From assembly GCA_002311835.1 (NCBI GenBank), contig DBZY01000014.1, forward strand, positions 39,776-50,510: a stretch of 10,735 nt of DNA, read 5' to 3'. Shown here one piece after another: positions 1 through 7,300 of the stretch. The position numbers and the translations under genes were made by a program. This DNA is from Proteobacteria bacterium UBA1148 (GTDB lineage: Bacteria > Pseudomonadota > Gammaproteobacteria > Steroidobacterales > Rariloculaceae). The notes under the pieces are model-generated. The model saw nothing but the letters and a program-made list of their open reading frames with translations, searched no databases and was not told the DNA's origin. Within the stretch, counting starts at the first letter, position 1; every line of letters starts with the position of its first letter.

Positions 1-1
1 T

Positions 2-1048
2 AAAACATGGATTTTATGCGGAGCGATTATTTTTGCCACTTCGGTTGCTGCTCATCACTCCCCAAACGTGCACTTTGATCGGGGAAATATAGTAGAGATT
101 GCAGGAACGCTGACCGAGGTTAGCTGGCGGAATCCACATACTACGTTGGTAATTGAAGCGGTCGGTGAGAATGGCCAGCTAGAGACCTGGGTGGCGGAAA
201 CCCGGGCCGCGCTTCAGATGGAGCGCACGAACCTGACCCCAAATATTTTTCATGTCGGCGACGAGTTACGCGTGGCGGGTTTTCCTGGCCGTCGTAATAG
301 AACGGCTATTTATGCTACTAATATTTTATTGACTGATGGAAGTGAATTGATAGCAGAGAATTTCGCGGGTTTGCGCTGGAGCGACAGGCTTGCAGGCGCG
401 GCTTTGGGTGAATATCAGGCTCAGAAGATTGAGAGCGAGGCCCATGACCTAGACACCGGCATCTTTCGTGTCTGGAGCCGAGATGGTTCTATTATTCATC
501 CTGGTATTGATGAAACAGAGAGAGCTCTATGGATCGATGAATATCCACTCACTGAGCGAGCCCGTGAAGCACAGGCTAATTGGGACCCGGTTGCCGATAA
601 TCCCTACATTCTTTGCCAGAATGCCATGCCGGCAATTATGGACCAGGGTTTTCCTCTAGAGTTTGTTCAGCAGGGTAATGCGATTTTTCTATACCTAGAA
701 GAGTTAGATACGGTTCGAAGAATCAATATGGCGGCCAATATTTCGTCCCCCGAAGAAGGAGCCGGTCCACTTGGTTATAGCGTAGGGTATTGGGAATCTG
801 AAACACTTGTTGTTACGACTACAAATATTGACTGGCCTTGGTTCGATCAGCGTGGTATTCCACAGGAAAACCTGCATTTAGTCGAGCGATTCACTCCCAG
901 CACTGATGGTCGAAGCTTGGGCTATGAGCTAACAGTCACCGATCCCGCAATCTTCACGGAGTCGGTGGTGTTAACCCGTCGCTGGATTTATGTGCCGGGC
1001 GAAGAGATAAAGCCCTACGACTGCGATTGGAATAGAGAAGACTTATAG
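2..1048 (+). CDS. Secreted DUF6152 family protein, 5' end outside the window
   Basis: The frame is open from base 2 to the stop at 1046-1048, giving 348 visible residues. The first in-frame start inside the window is a GTG at 68, but I reject it: the codons before it encode a hydrophobic stretch (WILCGAIIFATSVAA) followed by HHSPN, which is the end of a Sec signal peptide and the usual start of mature DUF6152 proteins. The true start is a few codons before base 1. Roughly the first 110 visible residues form the DUF6152 module (HFDRGN, EVSWRNPHT, WVAE and a GDELRVAG strand), probably a small beta-barrel. The remaining 230 residues, with YPLTERAREA, the single cysteine in ILCQNAMP, and SVGYWESETLVV, recur in the long form of this family but have no function I know. 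Location is periplasmic or extracellular. No catalytic motif is evident. It converges on the propeller gene, with 51 bases between the stops. Confidence 0.85.
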   Translation, partial: KTWILCGAIIFATSVAAHHSPNVHFDRGNIVEIAGTLTEVSWRNPHTTLVIEAVGENGQLETWVAETRAALQMERTNLTPNIFHVGDELRVAGFPGRRNRTAIYATNILLTDGSELIAENFAGLRWSDRLAGAALGEYQAQKIESEAHDLDTGIFRVWSRDGSIIHPGIDETERALWIDEYPLTERAREAQANWDPVADNPYILCQNAMPAIMDQGFPLEFVQQGNAIFLYLEELDTVRRINMAANISSPEEGAGPLGYSVGYWESETLVVTTTNIDWPWFDQRGIPQENLHLVERFTPSTDGRSLGYELTVTDPAIFTESVVLTRRWIYVPGEEIKPYDCDWNREDL

Positions 1049-1099
1049 GGCATCGATTACGCCAGAACGTTTTCTCCCTCTTCGCTCTATATCTAGTTA

Positions 1100-2362
1100 T
1101 TACCAGCCAGCTAAGACTGGTTTACTGATCAGATAATCTGGATTGGCTTCTTCTCGAGGAACGAACTTCTGTACGCCGCCCTTGTTATCTACCTGAGCAA
1201 GATAAACATTGCCTTCTTCATCCACACTCATGCCGTGCACACCAGCAATCCCACCAGGAAAGTCACCAAAGGTGCCCCAGGAGTAAAGAAAGTTACCATC
1301 CAGATCATATTTCAGAATTTTGTGTGAAGTACGGTCCGCAGCCCAAAGATAGCCGTCTTCGGTGATGATGAACATATGGATATTTCCCCGAGCGCCAACG
1401 TTCCACTCGTAGAGATACCCACCATTCTCATCAAAGACCTGAATTCTTCGATTGCCTCGATCATTAACAAAGACCCGATTTGTGGCTGGATCTACGGCGA
1501 TGCCGTGAACGTTGTTCCAATAAGCAGGGCGAGTTTCATTGGGTGCAGTTCCTCTTTCTCCCCAAGATGTTAGGTAGTTGCCCTCCGCATCGAATTTCAC
1601 GACGCGAGTTCCGTTATACCCGTCAGCGACGACGAAGCTGCTATCGGGAAACCAGGCCATAAACGTTGGTCGGTTGAAGTGTGTCTCATCGGCACCTAGT
1701 TCACCGTAAGTCCCAATAGTCTGTACCAGTGTAGTTCCATCATTCGTAAACTTGTGAAGGACATGTTTATGGTCGTCGATTATCCAGACGTGTCTTTCGG
1801 GGTCATAGGGATTGATTGCAACGTAGTGAGGCCGTTGTAGCATGGAGTCCCATTGGGTCCAGGATTCTATGACATTACCTTCACCATCGAATACCAAGAT
1901 GCAGTACTCCCACTTGGCGTCAATGCCCAGTCGGCCACCACCTTCAATCCATCCTGTGATTCCTGCTTCCGCCAATCCTCCCGTTCCGCCACTACCAGGT
2001 AAGCTAGCTCTTGTAGCATTACGCCAGATTCCGGTATATGGGAATGTTACGCTTGGGGCTATGTCCGGAAGTCGCCGGGGTCGCGGCGCATCAATCTTCG
2101 GTAGCAGGCCGCGTTGTAGGTAAAAAATTCGTTCTGAGCTTTCAGCAAAAACACTTTGCCCAGCGCCAAAAGTCCATCCTTCGGCTCCCGGTAGTGTTGA
2201 GATATCTTTCGGCCAATCAGCGTCAACATCATAGGCTCCAAATATGTCCTGACCGCCGCTTTGCCCTTGAACAGCAGCATAGCTGGCGGACGTTTGATCT
2301 TGGGCCAGCACTTGACCACACAAGCCGGCTGTCGTGCTGAGCATTAATATCTGTCGAAACAT
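1100..2362 (-). CDS. Secreted NHL-repeat six-bladed propeller, peptidylglycine alpha-amidating lyase (PAL)-like
   Basis: 420 residues. The N-terminus is a Sec signal peptide (MFRQILMLSTTAGLCGQVLA, cleavage near residue 20). NHL blades run from about residue 60 to 405, with repeats such as VVKFDAEGNYLTSWG, RRIQVFDENGGYLYEW and HKILKYDLDGNFLYSWG. Compared from memory with the catalytic core of rat PAL, the three zinc-ligand histidines have counterparts in equivalent strands: H179 (RPHYVAI), H286 (VHGIAV) and H376 (VHGMSV). The active-site tyrosine matches Y249 in ADGYNGTR, and an arginine matches R84 in LQRG. Vertebrate PAL cleaves peptidyl-alpha-hydroxyglycine to an amide and glyoxylate, but no hydroxylase partner is present here, so the substrate is unknown. 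A glycine-rich insert (about residues 110-146) separates R84 from the first histidine. GGAG at 2369-2372, six bases before the ATG, supports the start. It could be a non-enzymatic NHL propeller. Confidence 0.82.
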   Translation of the reverse strand: MFRQILMLSTTAGLCGQVLAQDQTSASYAAVQGQSGGQDIFGAYDVDADWPKDISTLPGAEGWTFGAGQSVFAESSERIFYLQRGLLPKIDAPRPRRLPDIAPSVTFPYTGIWRNATRASLPGSGGTGGLAEAGITGWIEGGGRLGIDAKWEYCILVFDGEGNVIESWTQWDSMLQRPHYVAINPYDPERHVWIIDDHKHVLHKFTNDGTTLVQTIGTYGELGADETHFNRPTFMAWFPDSSFVVADGYNGTRVVKFDAEGNYLTSWGERGTAPNETRPAYWNNVHGIAVDPATNRVFVNDRGNRRIQVFDENGGYLYEWNVGARGNIHMFIITEDGYLWAADRTSHKILKYDLDGNFLYSWGTFGDFPGGIAGVHGMSVDEEGNVYLAQVDNKGGVQKFVPREEANPDYLISKPVLAGW

Positions 2363-2368
2363 GTCGCT

Positions 2369-2372
2369 CTCC
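2369..2372 (-). promoter_or_regulatory. Ribosome binding site of the PAL-like gene
   Basis: On the minus strand GGAG lies six bases before the ATG at 2362. It favours this start over longer frames overlapping the same region. Confidence 0.6.
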
Positions 2373-2492
2373 GTTTAATTCTCGTTTTAAAAGCGATTGG
2401 GTCTGGGCGAGTAGCACTCTCCCCAAGTCATACCCACTCCGGTATTCTGCGCCAAAATGGCTCCTTCTCAAAGTTTTAGAGTAAGGAAACGC

Positions 2493-2512
2493 TTCTGAAC
2501 TGCGTTCAAGAA
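2493..2512. repeat. Imperfect palindrome between folKP and the PAL-like gene
   Basis: TTCTGAAC and its near complement GTTCAAGAA flank the three bases TGC. The perfect core is TGAAC/GTTCA, with an outer TT/AA interrupted by a mismatch. It lies 17 bases beyond the folKP stop, in the 166-base gap leading to the PAL-like gene. It could be a weak hairpin ending folKP transcripts or an operator for the next gene. There is no run of T after it, so a classical terminator is not supported. Apart from this and the ribosome binding site, I see nothing convincing in the gap. Confidence 0.3.
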
Positions 2513-2528
2513 CATCATTCGTCTAGAT

Positions 2529-3836
2529 CTACTGCCGGGAATTGGATGGTCTGTCTGTTGCGGTGTGCGATCGGGTTCGGTAGGCGTTGATATTCATCGG
2601 CACATCATGCACCCGGAGAATGTCTACTCCTTGGTCGCAGAGTTTCATTGAGAGATTTATGGTTGCCTGGTTTCTGTCAGTTACTGTGTCACCAACAGCT
2701 AAGTTCAAGAAAGACTTGCGAGAATGTCCCACCAGTACGCGGAGCCCATGCCGTCGGAAGTCACCTGCTCGACTTAATAGCTCTAGGGATTGGCGGGCAG
2801 TCTTCCCGAACCCAATACCTGGATCGAAAATAATCCGGTTAAGGTCGAGACCCGCTTTGTCCCACACGTCTATCCGCTTGAGCAACCATTGTTCCACTGC
2901 ATCGTATGGATCGACGTCTTCTGGCAGAGTGACTTTGGGATTGGCAGGTAGAGACAGTTGATGCATGGCAATCCAGTCCACGGCCGAGGTTTTTGCAAGT
3001 TCAATCATTTCTGGCAAACAAAGACCACCGACGTCATTGACGATGTCAATGCCAAGTTCCAACGCCTTACGCGCTGTTTTTACGTGATAGGTATCAACGC
3101 TGATGAGGGGTCCGAAGGTGTAATCTTGTCTTGCCTCAAGAAGAAGTTCCAGGATGGTGTTGATACGGGACCATTCTTTGTCGGCAGTTAGCATTGTGGC
3201 CCCTGGTCGGGTTGATTCACCACCTACGTCAATAATGTGAGCGCCTGCGTCAATCATGCCTCGGGCCTGTGGCCCCACGGTTTTCCAGTCTAGGAATCGA
3301 CCACCATCAGAAAATGAATCTGGTGTCACATTAATAATGCCCATCCATAGAGGGATGTGCGTAAGTAATTTTTGGGACGATTCCAGCAGGGTTTCATCGA
3401 TGACTCCAGGCGGCCTCAAGCGGGGCTCCAGCGCGATAAGTGGGGTGAGCACAAAGTTCCGTTTTCGTAATTCGGCGTGTGGAATGGTGAGAGTTTTAGT
3501 ACTAACTTCATTGTCACCCCATGTCAGAATATCGATGTCGATTGGTCTAGGTGCCCAGCATGGCCCCGAGACACGTTCTAGGTTTTGTTCTATCTCTTTG
3601 ATCCAGCCGTAAACGATTTCCGGTTTGTATTTTGTTTCGCACTGTAGAGCGAGATTCAAGAATGGACGGTCCCAGTCCGCTGGAGAGTTCTCTAGTAGAA
3701 GAGCTGGAGACTCAACGACCGGAGAAACACGGGTAATTGTGAGCGCTCGTTCTTTCAGTAACTCGAGCGCCTGGAATAGATTTGATCTTCGATCGCCTAA
3801 ATTTGAGCCGAGTCCGAGATAGATCCTCATGAGCAT
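2529..3836 (-). CDS. folKP: Bifunctional HPPK-DHPS fusion (6-hydroxymethyl-7,8-dihydropterin pyrophosphokinase / dihydropteroate synthase)
   Basis: 435 residues, two consecutive cytosolic steps of folate synthesis in one chain. Residues 3-145 are the pyrophosphokinase: GLGSNLGDR near the start, then the signature RPIDIDIL at 97-104, whose D100 and D102 are the expected magnesium ligands. Residues 163-420 are dihydropteroate synthase, which joins the pterin to p-aminobenzoate: MGIINVTPDSFSDGG (165-179), GGESTRPG (205-212), SVDT (247-250), DPGIGFGKT (338-346), GHSRKSF (370-376) and RVHDV (408-412). All key motifs of both enzymes are present, so both are probably active. Separate FolK and FolP are the common bacterial state; K-P fusions are known in Francisella and Chlamydia and in plants and fungi. 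The start could be the ATG at 3836 or the one two codons later at 3830 (MRIYLGLG); neither has a strong ribosome binding site. It is divergent from the formaldehyde dehydrogenase. Confidence 0.95.
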   Translation of the reverse strand: MLMRIYLGLGSNLGDRRSNLFQALELLKERALTITRVSPVVESPALLLENSPADWDRPFLNLALQCETKYKPEIVYGWIKEIEQNLERVSGPCWAPRPIDIDILTWGDNEVSTKTLTIPHAELRKRNFVLTPLIALEPRLRPPGVIDETLLESSQKLLTHIPLWMGIINVTPDSFSDGGRFLDWKTVGPQARGMIDAGAHIIDVGGESTRPGATMLTADKEWSRINTILELLLEARQDYTFGPLISVDTYHVKTARKALELGIDIVNDVGGLCLPEMIELAKTSAVDWIAMHQLSLPANPKVTLPEDVDPYDAVEQWLLKRIDVWDKAGLDLNRIIFDPGIGFGKTARQSLELLSRAGDFRRHGLRVLVGHSRKSFLNLAVGDTVTDRNQATINLSMKLCDQGVDILRVHDVPMNINAYRTRSHTATDRPSNSRQ

Positions 3837-3840
3837 AGCT

Positions 3841-3846
3841 TACAAT
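3841..3846 (+). promoter_or_regulatory. Candidate -10 element for frmA
   Basis: TACAAT differs from the consensus -10 box at one base and lies 37 bases before the preferred frmA ATG at 3884. I see no good -35 box at the expected distance (the bases near 3818-3823 are poor), so an activator or an extended arrangement would be needed. Transcription from here would begin near 3853, beyond the ATG at 3845, which supports the shorter protein. The site lies five bases upstream of the folKP start codon on the other strand. Confidence 0.3.
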
Positions 3847-3869
3847 GGCTTATCAGGAAAAATATCAAA

Positions 3870-3874
3870 AAGGA
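3870..3874 (+). promoter_or_regulatory. Ribosome binding site that sets the frmA start
   Basis: AAGGA lies nine bases before the ATG at 3884. No comparable site precedes the upstream in-frame ATG at 3845, so the shorter reading is preferred. Confidence 0.65.
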
Positions 3875-3883
3875 ATTCTGAGC

Positions 3884-4993
3884 ATGAAATCACGCTCAGC
3901 TGTGGCTTGGGAGGCAGGAAAACCTCTTTCCATAGAGGAAGTTGATGTAGATGGACCTAAAGTCGGGGAAGTCCTATTACGCATGGTTGCGACTGGTGTT
4001 TGCCATACGGATGCTTATACGTTGTCCGGTAGTGACCCCGAAGGCGCCTTTCCGGCTGTTCTAGGTCATGAGGGTGGGGCCATTGTGGAAGAGGTTGGAG
4101 AACAGGTCACAAGCGTAAAGGTAGGTGACCACGTTATTCCTCTATATACACCAGAGTGCAAAGAATGTGAGTTTTGTAGTTCTGGTAAGACCAATCTTTG
4201 TCAAGCAATTCGCGTAACTCAAGGGCAAGGCGTGATGCCGGATGGTACGAGTCGTTTCTCCATCAATGGGAAGAAAATTCTTCACTTTATGGGCACATCA
4301 ACTTTCTCTGAGTACACAGTGCTACCTGAGATTGCGGTAGCAAGAGTTTCACCGGAAGCACCACTCGAAAAAATCTGTCTACTCGGTTGTGGTATTACGA
4401 CAGGAATAGGTGCTGTGCTCAACACAGCCAAAGTAACACCCGGTTCGGTTGTTGCCGTTTTTGGGCTAGGGGGAGTAGGTTTAAGTGTTATCCAGGGTGC
4501 CGTAATGGCGAAAGCAGGACGAATTCTTGCGATTGATGTTAACCCAGCGAAAGAACAGTTTGCGCGACAGTTAGGAGCCACGGATTTTGTAAATCCAAAC
4601 GATCATGGAGGATCAATTCAGGATGTCATCATTGAAATTACAGGTGGTGGTGTGGATTATTCGTTTGAAGCCGTCGGTAATGTTGATCTTATGCGTGCAG
4701 CGCTCGAGTGTTGTCATAAGGGATGGGGAGAATCTACGATCATCGGTGTAGCGGGCGCCGGTCAGGAGATTTCGACGCGTCCCTTCCAACTGGTGACTGG
4801 ACGCGTCTGGCGCGGAAGCGCTTTTGGTGGCGTTAAAGGCCGTAGTGAACTTCCCGGGATGGTTGAGCAGTACATGAAAGGGGAGATTAAGGTAGATGAA
4901 ATGATTACGCATACGATGGGCTTGGAAGACATCAATAAGGCTTTTGATTTGATGCATGAAGGTGAAAGTATTCGTTCAGTCATCCACTTCTAG
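3884..4993 (+). CDS. frmA: S-(hydroxymethyl)glutathione dehydrogenase / class III alcohol dehydrogenase
   Basis: 369 residues from the ATG at 3884, the same length as E. coli FrmA and starting with the same MKSR. An in-frame ATG at 3845 would add 13 residues with no homology, so I reject it. The enzyme oxidises S-hydroxymethylglutathione, formed from formaldehyde and glutathione, to S-formylglutathione with NAD; it also reduces S-nitrosoglutathione. Catalytic zinc ligands are C40 (GVCHTD), H62 (GHEGG) and C169 (LLGCG). Structural zinc ligands are C92, C95, C98 and C106. The NAD fold carries GLGGVG at 194-199 and the acidic D218. D51 and E53 in SDPEG, and R110 in AIRVTQG, correspond to glutathione-adduct contacts of class III enzymes. 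The S-formylglutathione hydrolase gene (frmB) and an frmR regulator, common neighbours, are absent here. The gene converges on the TonB receptor and diverges from folKP. Cytosolic. Confidence 0.97.
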   Translation: MKSRSAVAWEAGKPLSIEEVDVDGPKVGEVLLRMVATGVCHTDAYTLSGSDPEGAFPAVLGHEGGAIVEEVGEQVTSVKVGDHVIPLYTPECKECEFCSSGKTNLCQAIRVTQGQGVMPDGTSRFSINGKKILHFMGTSTFSEYTVLPEIAVARVSPEAPLEKICLLGCGITTGIGAVLNTAKVTPGSVVAVFGLGGVGLSVIQGAVMAKAGRILAIDVNPAKEQFARQLGATDFVNPNDHGGSIQDVIIEITGGGVDYSFEAVGNVDLMRAALECCHKGWGESTIIGVAGAGQEISTRPFQLVTGRVWRGSAFGGVKGRSELPGMVEQYMKGEIKVDEMITHTMGLEDINKAFDLMHEGESIRSVIHF

Positions 4994-5006
4994 AATCATT
5001 ATTCTA
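4991..5006 (+). repeat. Short hairpin overlapping the frmA stop codon
   Basis: TAGAAT and ATTCTA flank the loop CATT, and the first arm contains the stop codon of frmA. The stem is six A+T-rich pairs with no T-run, so it is at best a weak 3'-end structure. A second small hairpin, GACTT-TGG-AAGTC at 5069-5081, lies in the same 126-base convergent gap. Neither is a convincing terminator, and I see nothing else there. Confidence 0.25.
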
Positions 5007-5119
5007 AACAGGTTTTAGTGATATTTGTGATTCGTATGGACCCTAATTTGTACAGTACCTCCCACTGAGACTTTGGAAGTCCGAAGGGTTCTCGTGCGTC
5101 ATGCAGTAAAATTTATTTT

Positions 5120-7213
5120 TTAAAGAAAATCAAAACTTACTGTTACGCCAGCATAAATATTTCGGCCAGGTGCAGGCTCGAAATAACGTTTACCGAAGGC
5201 GTTGATGCGGATATCGGTATTGTAATTCGTGTCAAATAGGTTATTGATTCCTAAAAATGGTGATACGACAGTCGAGCCAATCACTGTTTCAAATCCGAGT
5301 CTGAGATTTGCAACTGTATATGCGTCAACCTCTACAGCATTCGCATTGTCAGCAAATTGGTCGTGTACATACAGTATATCTAAAGCGCTGAACCAGCCTG
5401 ATGGGTGTGTATAGCCGATCTCACTGAACAAGAGATGCTCGACTGTGCCAGGAATGGTGTTCCCAGAGAAATAGTCTGCCGTTGTTACATCACCATCCGT
5501 TGATGTCACGGTGAAATCATCGAATACAAAATCCGTATATGCGTAGCTGAGAGATGTATGTATACGATCGGTCGGATTCGATATAAGGGCGATTTCCACT
5601 CCTGTACGACTTGATTTTCCTGCGTTTTCAAAGAAATCCCTGCCATCAACATCGGTCGGGATTAGCTCATCATCAACATTAATGTCGAAGACAGCGAGTT
5701 CGTAGTAGTGACGATCACCAATACTGCCCCTTAATCCCACTTCATAATTAACTGCGTTCTGAGGACCTAGTGTTGGATTGAAACCGCCGCCACCGCTGGG
5801 ATGGGCAAAATCAGTTGTGCTGGGTGTTTCGAACGCTGTGGACATCGTGCTATAGAGGCTGAGGGTAGGGGACAGACTGTAGATCATGCCTAGCATGGGG
5901 CTGGCATCTTCCATCTTCCGTATCCCCGAATCATCGCCATCGCTGAGAAAATGATCCGTAACCGAATACTCTACCTCATCATAACGAAGTCCGAAGTTTA
6001 GTTGCAGTTGTTCGTTTAGGCTCAATTCGTTCTGGAGGAAGATCCCGTGGGACGTAAAGTTTTCATCTTGATGAAATAACAAGGATCCTAAGGTGCCTTG
6101 GCTGTTAAGAAAGCGTTTTCTCTCGTCGTTTTGATCATCAATGTCGAAGCCGACTATGAAGCGATTTGGCATTCCGCCTAGTATGCTGGAATGGGTATAC
6201 GCAACACCTCCACCCGCAAAAGAGCGCTGCAGATCCACAGAATCGGCAACTGGGAACTGTGGAAGCTTGTTTTGAAAATCACGCGAGACAAAATAGGTTC
6301 GTGCTGTAAGTTCTCCGTTTGTGCCAGCAGGCGTTGAAAAAACAAAACCAACGCGTTCCTGATTGAGAGTCTCTCCGGTATCGTATGTCACGTTTCGATC
6401 TCGAGCTGAGCGGCGATCTTCGGCAACTTGAGCCGCATTGATGCCACCCGGATCGTTAGAGATGGGCTGGTCTGTACTATTGAAGACAGCCAAAAGGTTT
6501 CGGTTTTCGCCGAGATCAAAATTGAATCGGCCGCTGAACTGCGTGTTTTCTGCTTGGCTGTGAGTTCGGTAACCATCGATTTTTGTATTAGACAAGCTGA
6601 TGAAATAGTTCATAAGGTCGGTTTCTCCACCCGACTTCAGCTGAAGTTTTTGAAAGCCATGCTCCCCTGCTGCAAGACGTGCACTGAAAAAAGGTATTTC
6701 TGGTCCATCCTCGGAAGTGATATTGATTACGCCACCGGACGCATTGCCATAGAGAGAAGAACTCGGTCCTCGGATTACCTCTATCTGGCGGGTCGCCCCG
6801 AGGTCGATGCTGTCGACCTGACCAGAGCCATCAGGTAGTGTTTCTGGAATACCGTCCACCAGGATCTTAATTCCACGAATGCCAAAAGAGGATCTGGCAC
6901 CAAAGCCGCGAATAGAGATTCTGAGATCCCGTGCGAAGTTATAGCGGTTTTGCATAAAAAGGCCTGGAACTCGATTTAAAGCCTCATCAAGTCCAAGTTG
7001 CTGTCTACCGAGTTGAATCTCATCCTGCTGAACGACACTAATGGAAGCGGGGATTCTGTTCAGCGGATTACTCATCCGTGTTGCCTCTACAACAACCGTC
7101 TCAAGGCCTGGTGTTGATACTCCAGCGCCTTGTGCGTATGTAACACCCGAGAATATAGATGTAACAATATATGCGGTTAGGCTATGACGTGTGGTGCGTA
7201 TTTTAACTTTCAT
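5120..7213 (-). CDS. TonB-dependent outer-membrane receptor, YncD/PqqU-like
   Basis: 697 residues, near the roughly 700 of E. coli YncD. A signal peptide ends near YAQG (about residue 28), a TonB box reads ETVVV at 38-42, the plug spans about 50-165, and the rest is a 22-strand type barrel. Resemblance to YncD, recalled from memory, is strong in both halves: the plug has RDLRISIRGFGARSSFGIRG, LPDGSGQ and LYGNASGGVIN, and the barrel has NDPGG, GDDSG, NAGKSSRTGVE and YFEPAPGRN. YncD has been renamed PqqU because it imports pyrroloquinoline quinone using TonB energy. Substrate identity here is inference; siderophores or other small cofactors are alternatives. The chain ends in SFDFL rather than a terminal aromatic residue. 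It lies 87 bases downstream of the metalloprotease gene on the same strand, so co-transcription is possible. The ribosome binding site is weak. Confidence 0.9.
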   Translation of the reverse strand: MKVKIRTTRHSLTAYIVTSIFSGVTYAQGAGVSTPGLETVVVEATRMSNPLNRIPASISVVQQDEIQLGRQQLGLDEALNRVPGLFMQNRYNFARDLRISIRGFGARSSFGIRGIKILVDGIPETLPDGSGQVDSIDLGATRQIEVIRGPSSSLYGNASGGVINITSEDGPEIPFFSARLAAGEHGFQKLQLKSGGETDLMNYFISLSNTKIDGYRTHSQAENTQFSGRFNFDLGENRNLLAVFNSTDQPISNDPGGINAAQVAEDRRSARDRNVTYDTGETLNQERVGFVFSTPAGTNGELTARTYFVSRDFQNKLPQFPVADSVDLQRSFAGGGVAYTHSSILGGMPNRFIVGFDIDDQNDERKRFLNSQGTLGSLLFHQDENFTSHGIFLQNELSLNEQLQLNFGLRYDEVEYSVTDHFLSDGDDSGIRKMEDASPMLGMIYSLSPTLSLYSTMSTAFETPSTTDFAHPSGGGGFNPTLGPQNAVNYEVGLRGSIGDRHYYELAVFDINVDDELIPTDVDGRDFFENAGKSSRTGVEIALISNPTDRIHTSLSYAYTDFVFDDFTVTSTDGDVTTADYFSGNTIPGTVEHLLFSEIGYTHPSGWFSALDILYVHDQFADNANAVEVDAYTVANLRLGFETVIGSTVVSPFLGINNLFDTNYNTDIRINAFGKRYFEPAPGRNIYAGVTVSFDFL

Positions 7214-7300
7214 GGTTCTACCATACGGTGGGGCATGCGGTTAATCGTTTCAGAAGCCTGTTTTGCCTGAGGCGCATCGATGCTAACATCTTTAATACAA

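Noticed and set aside
68..70. GTG at 68 as start of the DUF6152 gene
   Set aside because: The same frame is open to base 2 and encodes a signal peptide immediately before it, so the start is upstream of the window.
1842..2471. Overlapping frames on both strands at the start of the PAL-like gene
   Set aside because: The PAL-like reading has a signal peptide, a ribosome binding site and family repeats; the others have none of these.
2587..3612. Open frames on + (2587-2961, 2958-3191, 3256-3612) across folKP
   Set aside because: They lie antisense to conserved enzyme domains, and their sequences look like non-coding shadows without ribosome binding sites.
4991..5119. Intrinsic terminators between frmA and the TonB receptor gene
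   Set aside because: Two small hairpins exist, but neither has a G+C-rich stem followed by a T-run on either strand.
6428..6838. Open frame of 136 codons on + inside the TonB receptor gene
   Set aside because: It is antisense to a clearly real gene, has no recognisable domain, and is the expected by-product of codon bias on the other strand.
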